A DNA stretch of 5,960 nucleotides from Cloacimonetes bacterium UBA5553 (GTDB lineage: Bacteria; Cloacimonadota; Cloacimonadia; Cloacimonadales; Cloacimonadaceae): contig DIMZ01000027.1 of assembly GCA_002425825.1 (NCBI GenBank), positions 2,154 to 8,113 on the forward strand. The letters are read 5' to 3'. Shown in pieces: positions 1-5,100 of the stretch (its first letter is position 1; each line of letters starts with the position of its first letter). Position numbers and translations under genes: made by a program. The notes under the pieces are model-generated. The model made no database searches, was not told the origin of the DNA, and saw only the letters and a program-made list of their open reading frames with translations.

Positions 1-886
1 TATTTATCTTACTAAGGTCGGGCATACGGTTCATCATGTCTTCAAAGCCTTCTTCAAAGGCATCTTCATAGCTCATGAACTCAATGCGTGACTTGCTGTT
101 GCACATCTGCTTAACCTTCGCTGCAAGGTCTTTTATCGAGATTGATTCTGTGTTGCCAACGTTATAAATCTCACCTGCACATTCCGGAGTGTTCATCAGC
201 TTCACAAGGGCACTAACCACATCCGATACATCGGCAAAGCAGCGGGTTTGCTCTCCGCTTCCATACACAACAATAGGCTGATCCAGCAATGCGGCTTTTA
301 TAAATTTTGGTACCACCATGCCATACTGACCGCTCTGACGCGGACCAACGGTATTGAAACAACGTACAATAACCACAGGCAGCTTCTTCTCGCGGTAAAA
401 AGCCAATGCCATAAATTCATCCAGAGCTTTGCTGCAGCTATAGCCCCAGCGGCTGATATGCGTGGAGCCGAGAAGCCTGTCGTCATGCTCCGAAAAGGGG
501 ACTTTCTCGCTTTTACCGTAGATTTCGGAAGTGGAAGTGATAAGTACTTTTGCCTTGTGTTTGTTGCAAAGCTCCAATACGTTGTCAGTTCCCACGATGT
601 TTGTTTTTAGGCACAAAAGCGGATTTTCAATTATGTACTTTACGCCCACAGCAGCGGCAAGATGATACACCTGATGGCATCCGGTTACCAGTTTTTCCAT
701 TAAGTCGCGGTCTAATATACTGCCAATGGTGAAACGAAACTTAGGGTGATCCTTAAAGCTTTCTATGTTTTCCAGTCTGCCGGTGGAGAGGTTGTCTATC
801 ACGTGAATTTCGTTACCCTCTCCCAAAAGCCGTTCTGCCAAATGCGAACCGATGAATCCGGCACCGCCTGTAATAAGGATTTTCAT
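1..886 (-). CDS. NAD-dependent sugar-nucleotide epimerase/dehydratase, 3' end outside window
   Basis: This is an extended short-chain dehydrogenase of the UDP-glucose 4-epimerase / UDP-glucuronate decarboxylase type, a cytosolic enzyme that rearranges NDP-sugars for surface polysaccharides. I translated 295 codons without a stop; they run off the left edge. Visible motifs are the Rossmann NAD loop TGGAGFIGSH (residues 6-15), D31 ending the second strand, HLAAAVGV (75-82), TSTSEIYG (117-124), the catalytic pair Y149 and K153 in YSCSK, FNTVGPRQ (177-184), and the nucleotide-sugar-binding QTRCF (213-217). E121 after the active-site serine is also found in decarboxylases and dehydratases, so the substrate cannot be fixed. 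Relatives are about 310-330 residues, so perhaps 20-30 are missing. The ATG at 886 is supported by GGAG at 895-892, five bases upstream, and by the immediate start of the Rossmann fold. The gene is well separated from the Rhs operon. Family is certain; substrate is not. Confidence 0.95.
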   Translation of the reverse strand, partial: MKILITGGAGFIGSHLAERLLGEGNEIHVIDNLSTGRLENIESFKDHPKFRFTIGSILDRDLMEKLVTGCHQVYHLAAAVGVKYIIENPLLCLKTNIVGTDNVLELCNKHKAKVLITSTSEIYGKSEKVPFSEHDDRLLGSTHISRWGYSCSKALDEFMALAFYREKKLPVVIVRCFNTVGPRQSGQYGMVVPKFIKAALLDQPIVVYGSGEQTRCFADVSDVVSALVKLMNTPECAGEIYNVGNTESISIKDLAAKVKQMCNSKSRIEFMSYEDAFEEGFEDMMNRMPDLSKIN

Positions 887-1015
887 TTTATCTCCAACTA
901 TCTATCATTAAAGGCATTGTAAATTACTTCTTTGTTAGGCAGCATGATTTATTAGCTGTTATTTTGTCAATGAGAAAGTCTTTAGCTTCCCCAAGGGCAA
1001 AAATGTTAGCCATCT

Positions 1016-1044
1016 ATAATACTGGGGGTGGACAAAAATGAGAA
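1016..1044 (-). promoter_or_regulatory. Possible sigma-70 promoter for the epimerase gene
   Basis: Read on the minus strand, TTCTCA (1044-1039, 4 of 6 matches to TTGACA) is followed after exactly 17 bases by TATTAT (1021-1016, 5 of 6 matches to TATAAT). Transcription would start near 1009 and leave a leader of about 120 bases before the ATG at 886. The Rhs operon upstream ends in a terminator, so the epimerase needs its own promoter somewhere here. Matches of this quality also occur by chance in AT-rich DNA, so this is a candidate only. Confidence 0.3.
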
Positions 1045-1057
1045 ATATGGACAAAAA
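1029..1057. repeat. Pair of 10-bp direct repeats over the possible promoter
   Basis: TGGACAAAAA occurs at 1029-1038 and again at 1048-1057, giving a period of 19 bases, close to two helical turns. One copy fills most of the spacer of the possible promoter and the other lies just upstream of its -35 box, where a dimeric regulator could bind. The repetition is plain in the sequence; the regulatory role is inferred. Confidence 0.4.
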
Positions 1058-1162
1058 CGCGGATTATTTTCTGCTTTATTTCCTGCAAAGCGTGTAATAG
1101 CTAACATTAATAACAGTTACATATACAAATGCATAGACACTAGATATATTCAGTGATCAGAC

Positions 1163-1349
1163 CAGTTTAAATCTGTGTACCTCCACCAAAGCGCAAAGAC
1201 GTGGAACACCGAATTTATTCGGAAGGTAGTCCAGATTTATCTGGATAACTTGAGAGAATTGGGTGTGTTTGAGTGTGTAGTACTGGAGTAGATGTCGCCT
1301 TGTTCACTTCATTCCTTAGCACTATTTTTGCGGCAACCTGGACTCCAGG
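1163..1349. repeat. Cluster of short palindromes (REP-like), with a CAAAG direct repeat
   Basis: Four small dyads lie within about 190 bases. CAGTTTAAATCTG (1163-1175) is imperfect. CCGAATTTATTCGG (1209-1222) has a 5-bp stem and a TTTA loop. TCCAGATTTATCTGGA (1230-1245) has a 6-bp stem and the same TTTA loop. CCTGGACTCCAGG (1337-1349) has a 5-bp stem and an ACT loop. Between the first two, CAAAGCGCAAAGACG (1187-1201) repeats CAAAG. Two adjacent hairpins with an identical loop are unlikely to be chance. They resemble REP-type palindromes mobilised by RAYT (IS200-like) transposases, but no transposase gene is visible here. Confidence 0.5.
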
Positions 1350-1490
1350 CGTATGATGTGAGTTTTATCTTTATTGAAATCGTTATCGCAGCAGTGCAAT
1401 TCCGATCTTATCAACATCGTCTGAGATAGCAACCAACATCCTGTGCATACGAGATGGTGCCTAAAAACAGCCATAAAACAGGAATTCCCC

Positions 1491-1529
1491 AAAAAATAGG
1501 ATCAGGTGACAGATATACCACCTGATCCT
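1491..1529 (-). terminator. Rho-independent terminator of the Rhs operon
   Basis: On the minus strand AGGATCAGGTG (1529-1519) pairs perfectly over 11 bp with CACCTGATCCT (1508-1498) around a 10-base loop. The stem is followed by A and then a run of six T (1496-1491). The stem begins five bases after the stop codon of the small lipoprotein ORF, which defines the end of the leftward operon. A six-T tail and a mixed GC/AT stem make this a solid terminator. The plus strand lacks a comparable T-run on the other side, so it acts leftward. Confidence 0.9.
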
Positions 1530-1534
1530 GATTA

Positions 1535-1639
1535 TCATCCCTGATGGTTATTAGTAGTACCATCTGGGCAAGATAAGGTAAGAAGCATAATCAATGCTGC
1601 CAAGATATATGTATATCTTATGGATGCTTTGTAGAACAT
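1535..1639 (-). CDS. Predicted 34-residue lipoprotein peptide
   Basis: This short ORF has the shape of a minimal lipoprotein. The N-terminus carries K4 and R8, then a hydrophobic run (residues 12-20), then TLSC (21-24) as a lipobox-like site with C24 as the acylated residue. Only ten polar residues, PDGTTNNHQG, follow before TGA. The TLSC site is imperfect because position -3 is T rather than L/V/I. The ATG lies four bases after the stop codon of the preceding gene, so it is probably translated by coupling; there is no strong Shine-Dalgarno, only GAG triplets. An in-frame TAA at 1657-1655 rules out a longer form with an upstream ATG. The terminator stem starts five bases after the stop, so the ORF fills the gap precisely. 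No family is recognised. Size and layout resemble small envelope lipopeptides such as entericidins, but I see no sequence match. A chance ORF is possible. Confidence 0.6.
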   Translation of the reverse strand: MFYKASIRYTYILAALIMLLTLSCPDGTTNNHQG

Positions 1640-1643
1640 CTCG

Positions 1644-2147
1644 CTACTCGTTGCTTATGGTCTCTTTGGTAATTGCGTCAGTCTGAACTGCTGGATGGAC
1701 ACCGTCCCTTTGATAATTAACCGCAGCTCTTACACGATAGAACCTATGCGGATAAATACTTGAGGAGAGGGTGTATTGTGTTTGATTCGTTGTCCCAACG
1801 AGCGTAAAACCAGTGGTGGGATTACTACTCGCTTCAATAACATACAAAGGTACAATAATTGGGGTTCCATTAACATTGCTCGTTACTGGCTCCCAGCTTA
1901 GCGTTTTCAGGTCTCCATTGCTTGTGATACTGAACTGAGTTGGGGACAATGGGGTTACGTTGGGTTGGGTAATTAACTGGTTGGTTAGATTGCCATATAT
2001 GTCGTAATTGTACGAGACCATATAACCATTATTGTAATCTACTAATGCGAGCAAGTTTCTTTGATTATAACTATAGGTTAGTGCAGTAAGGTTAACACAA
2101 CACATACATATCAGTACAGCGAGTGTTATTAATAAGTAGTTTTTCAT
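1644..2147 (-). CDS. Secreted protein with two YD-like repeats and a fibronectin-III-like domain
   Basis: The 167-residue product starts with K2, a hydrophobic core (about residues 4-20) and a likely Sec cleavage near LTA|LTYS (20-23|24-27). C14, C16 and C17 lie in the signal region, but none fits a good lipobox. Residues 24-60 hold two YD-like repeats: YSYNQRNLLALV, then the better unit VSYNYDIYGNLTNQ. Residues about 66-160 read as a fibronectin-III-like sandwich, with TLSWEPV (82-88), VIEASSNPTTGFTLVG (103-118) and RFYRVRAAV (135-143). I chose the ATG at 2147 over one seven codons upstream (2168): it has AAGGTG six bases before it and puts the signal peptide at the N-terminus, whereas 2168 overlaps the Rhs gene. 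It follows the Rhs stop by ten bases, so the two are co-translated and likely coupled. The product should be periplasmic or extracellular. The position suits an immunity or partner protein, but the fold does not prove it. Confidence 0.85.
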   Translation of the reverse strand: MKNYLLITLAVLICMCCVNLTALTYSYNQRNLLALVDYNNGYMVSYNYDIYGNLTNQLITQPNVTPLSPTQFSITSNGDLKTLSWEPVTSNVNGTPIIVPLYVIEASSNPTTGFTLVGTTNQTQYTLSSSIYPHRFYRVRAAVNYQRDGVHPAVQTDAITKETISNE

Positions 2148-2153
2148 CTGTAT

Positions 2154-2159
2154 CACCTT
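2154..2159 (-). promoter_or_regulatory. Ribosome binding site that fixes the start of the YD/fibronectin protein
   Basis: AAGGTG lies six bases upstream of the ATG at 2147 and overlaps the TAA stop of the Rhs gene (2160-2158). A ribosome finishing the Rhs reading frame therefore sits on this site, which argues for translational coupling and against the upstream ATG at 2168. Confidence 0.75.
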
Positions 2160-5100
2160 ATAATCCAAATTGTTGTTTTGCAGGTTTCAACACTATGCTC
2201 CAAAACGTTGCATTTAGTGCTTCATTAACTAAATCATTGAATATAAAACGATTCACATGCTGTCCATATGACATGTTGGCAAGTTTTAATAATCCCCCCT
2301 TGCCGAATATTTTTGCATTGGAATTCTTTAGAGGTCCGAAATTTGACAAAACAATACCCTCTCCAAACGACATGATCATATCTTTATATGCACCATAAAA
2401 AGCTTTATCAGCCTTTTGGTCAAACTCCCTAGCCAACTTGTGATTTTTATTTTTCATAGCTTCCAGTGCCTTAGCATTGTAGTATATCGACATCCCAAAG
2501 CCCTTAAAGCCACTAAAAGCTGCAAAGGTGCCTGCCCGAACTAATAGTGGGGCTACAAATTCCCCTTTTGGGTCTATGTTTGAAATTGGATTGTTCAAGG
2601 CATATGAGTACAGATTAGCATCCCATATAGGATCTTCAGACAGAAACCTACCTAAGTTTTGATCATAGTACCTAGCCCGCATATAGGACAATCCGTTGCC
2701 TTCATCCATCACTCCCCAACCACCGACATAACGGAAGGGATTAGCATCCTCTTCCTGCAATGTGAGAACCTTTCCGTATGGATCATAGGAGTATTTATGG
2801 GTAATTTGCTGTGCTTGGTTTGTCATAGCAACTGTACTACCCCTGGAATCGTAATGATAGTAACGGGTATCTCCATTAGGCTTTATCCTGCTGATTAGCA
2901 TGCCATTGGCATACACGTAATAGTTAACAGGGGTCCCACTTGCATCAGTTTCAATCAACACGTTTGTCATTGATGTGTTAAGATCAAGGACATATCTTAT
3001 AGTGACCCCATTCTCCGTCCGGCTTCTCCTATTACCTAACACATCGTAGGTATACAAGATGTTGGATGCTCCTGTGACACCGATCAATCTATCCAGTGCA
3101 TCCCATGAGTAGCTGGTTTGGGGCTCGCTTCTGGAGGTCATACAGCCATTTCCATTGTGGGTAAAGGCAGCGCCGCCAGCAGTGAGGATTCTATTGGCAT
3201 TATCATAGTTACAATTTAGGTTTGTCGGAGCCATAGGGAATGGCTCCAGCGGTTCTGACTGATTGACAGAGGTGTGAAATCCCAAGGCATTCAAGGTGTA
3301 GGAATAACTATTGATGCTTGTAGTTCCGGCATTTGATAGCGATGTAAGCCTTCCTGCGGAATCGTATCCGTTGTTGCATACTATACCATTGGGGTACTGG
3401 ATTGAACTTAATGAGCCATCTGCCCGATAGGTAAAAGTTGTAACTCTGTTGTTCCAATCACGTACTGTGCGAAGTAGGTTGTCATCCCAATATGTGTATT
3501 GGACTGTATTCCCGCCATAGGTCATCGAAGTGATATTGTCAGCCGCATCGTAAGTATAGGATACGTTGCCGGTAAATCCATAACTGGAATTGATTGACGT
3601 AACCCGGTTATTCGAATCGTAAGCGAAGGAGATGCTACCATTGTTATCAGAAACATTTGTGACTTTTCTATTGCCATTATAGGTGTAATTCGCCCAGGCA
3701 TCTTGACTATTAACGGCAGATACTGTCCCATCACTGTTGTAGGAATATGAAATACTGCCAACTGGTTTTTGGATAGACTGAAGCGTACCATTAGGATTAT
3801 AATACAAGTTTGTGACGTTTTGCATTGGATTGGTAATCTGCGACATTAACCCCATGCTATTGTATTGCATTGATGTGGTTTGTCCGTTCTTGGATACTGA
3901 AAGCAGATTGTCATTCTGGTCATAGGAGTACGAAGTAACATCACCAAATTCCGTTAATGACATCAGATTATCGTTGGCATCATATTGATAAGTGGTCGTT
4001 TGGCTCAAGGGATTAGTTGTGCTGGTAACCCTGCTTATAGCATCGTATGCATAACTTGTGGTTAGCCCCAAGGGCTGAGTGACGGAGGCGATATTATCGT
4101 ATGAATCATAAGAGAATGTTGTCTGCTGACCGATCGGACTTGTCATCTGAGTTAGCTTCCCATAGGAACCATACTGATAGTTAGTAGTTCCCCTGGGTGT
4201 CTGCACAGACGTAAGGTTGCCACTGGTGTAGCCAAAGTAAGTATAATGATTCAGTGGATCACGATATTGGGTAATGTCGTTAATCGTATTGTAGGTATAC
4301 TGGTGGGATATTCCTCCAGGCTTAGAAATAGTTAACACATTACCTCTGGTATCATAGGTTAATGAAGTTGTGTTACCGCTTCCATCAGTTATGGATGTGG
4401 GTAAGGTGGGATTGTTTGTATCAGAATATTGGAAGCCTGCGGCAACATCAGGTGTACTCAACTGCTGGATTCTCGAATAAATGCCTTGATAGATACCATA
4501 GTTAAACTGGGAGATTGTTCCTCCATCAGTAACTGTTCTTGCGGTTGGAGAAGCATAGCCTGAAACGGTCAAGCCCTGCCCCGTGCTCCCAATAGTCTGG
4601 TTGGTAACGCGTTGAGAGGTATCATAGAGACAACTGACAACATTACCATTAGGATAAGCGATTGATGTTAGCAAATGAGCATAGGGTCTAGTAACCTCGT
4701 AGGAATACTGAGTTGAGCATCCTTTTGCATCCTGGAATGATACAAGGTTATTGTGATTGTCGTAATTAAAGTAAACTGACCTGCCTCCAGCAGTATCGGT
4801 AACATGATGAACAAGATGCGTCTTGCCCGTGTCAGGATAATAGTAGAATTGCAATCTTCTGCCAAACCGGTCTGTCACGTAGTTCAAACGGTCATTAGCA
4901 TCGTAAACCATACTTAAAGAGTTGCTATTCCTGTCCTGAATTCCAGTTAGAGTAGCAACAGTGCTGTATCCCGCTAGGACACTGAATGTGAGTTTAGTTT
5001 GATCTTTTTTCGTAATTCGATACTGTGTTGTGGTGATTCTCTGCATTGTGTCGTAAACACCGGGAGTAATCGCATTGTAAGGAGAAGCAGCATTGTAGAT

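Larger units (their letters stand above)
887..1490. other. Non-coding interval between the Rhs operon and the epimerase gene
   Basis: About 600 bases with no gene I can support. The part nearest the epimerase is AT-rich and holds a possible leftward promoter and paired direct repeats. The middle (about 1163-1349) holds several short palindromes and a CAAAG-type repeat that look like dispersed-repeat remnants. Between about 1350 and 1490 I see nothing except a weak 50-codon minus-strand ORF, which I rejected. No tRNA cloverleaf or riboswitch fold was recognised. Confidence 0.6.

Noticed and set aside
248..732. Two plus-strand ORFs (248-610 and 550-732) and a minus-strand frame at 298-486
   Set aside because: They lie out of frame over the epimerase, whose motifs are continuous across the whole region.
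1038..1097. Plus-strand 19-codon ORF with purine-rich GGGGGTGG upstream and TATAAT at 1015-1020
   Set aside because: The TATAAT has no -35 partner at 16-18 bases, the peptide has no attenuator or leader character, and no plus-strand gene follows.
1002..1108. Nine-base inverted repeat AATGTTAGC / GCTAACATT, 89 bases apart
   Set aside because: About one such pair is expected by chance in a 750-base interval, and the loop is long.
1250..1370. Possible remnant of a transposase gene next to the palindromes
   Set aside because: Minus-strand translation through the palindromes gives a 48-codon open stretch with no RAYT or IS motif, so it cannot be supported.
1322..1474. Minus-strand ORF of 50 codons with several Cys and His
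   Set aside because: It starts beyond the operon terminator, has no well-placed Shine-Dalgarno (a GGGGA lies 11 bases away), runs through the CCTGG palindrome, and matches nothing I recognise.
2148..2168. Upstream ATG at 2168 for the YD/fibronectin protein
   Set aside because: It would overlap the Rhs stop and add seven residues before the signal peptide, whereas the ATG at 2147 has AAGGTG six bases upstream.
2776..4908. Regular repeats suggesting a CRISPR array or a recent tandem duplication
   Set aside because: The periodicity is at protein level (about 20-21 residues, YD motif); the DNA copies are diverged and there are no identical repeat units with spacers.
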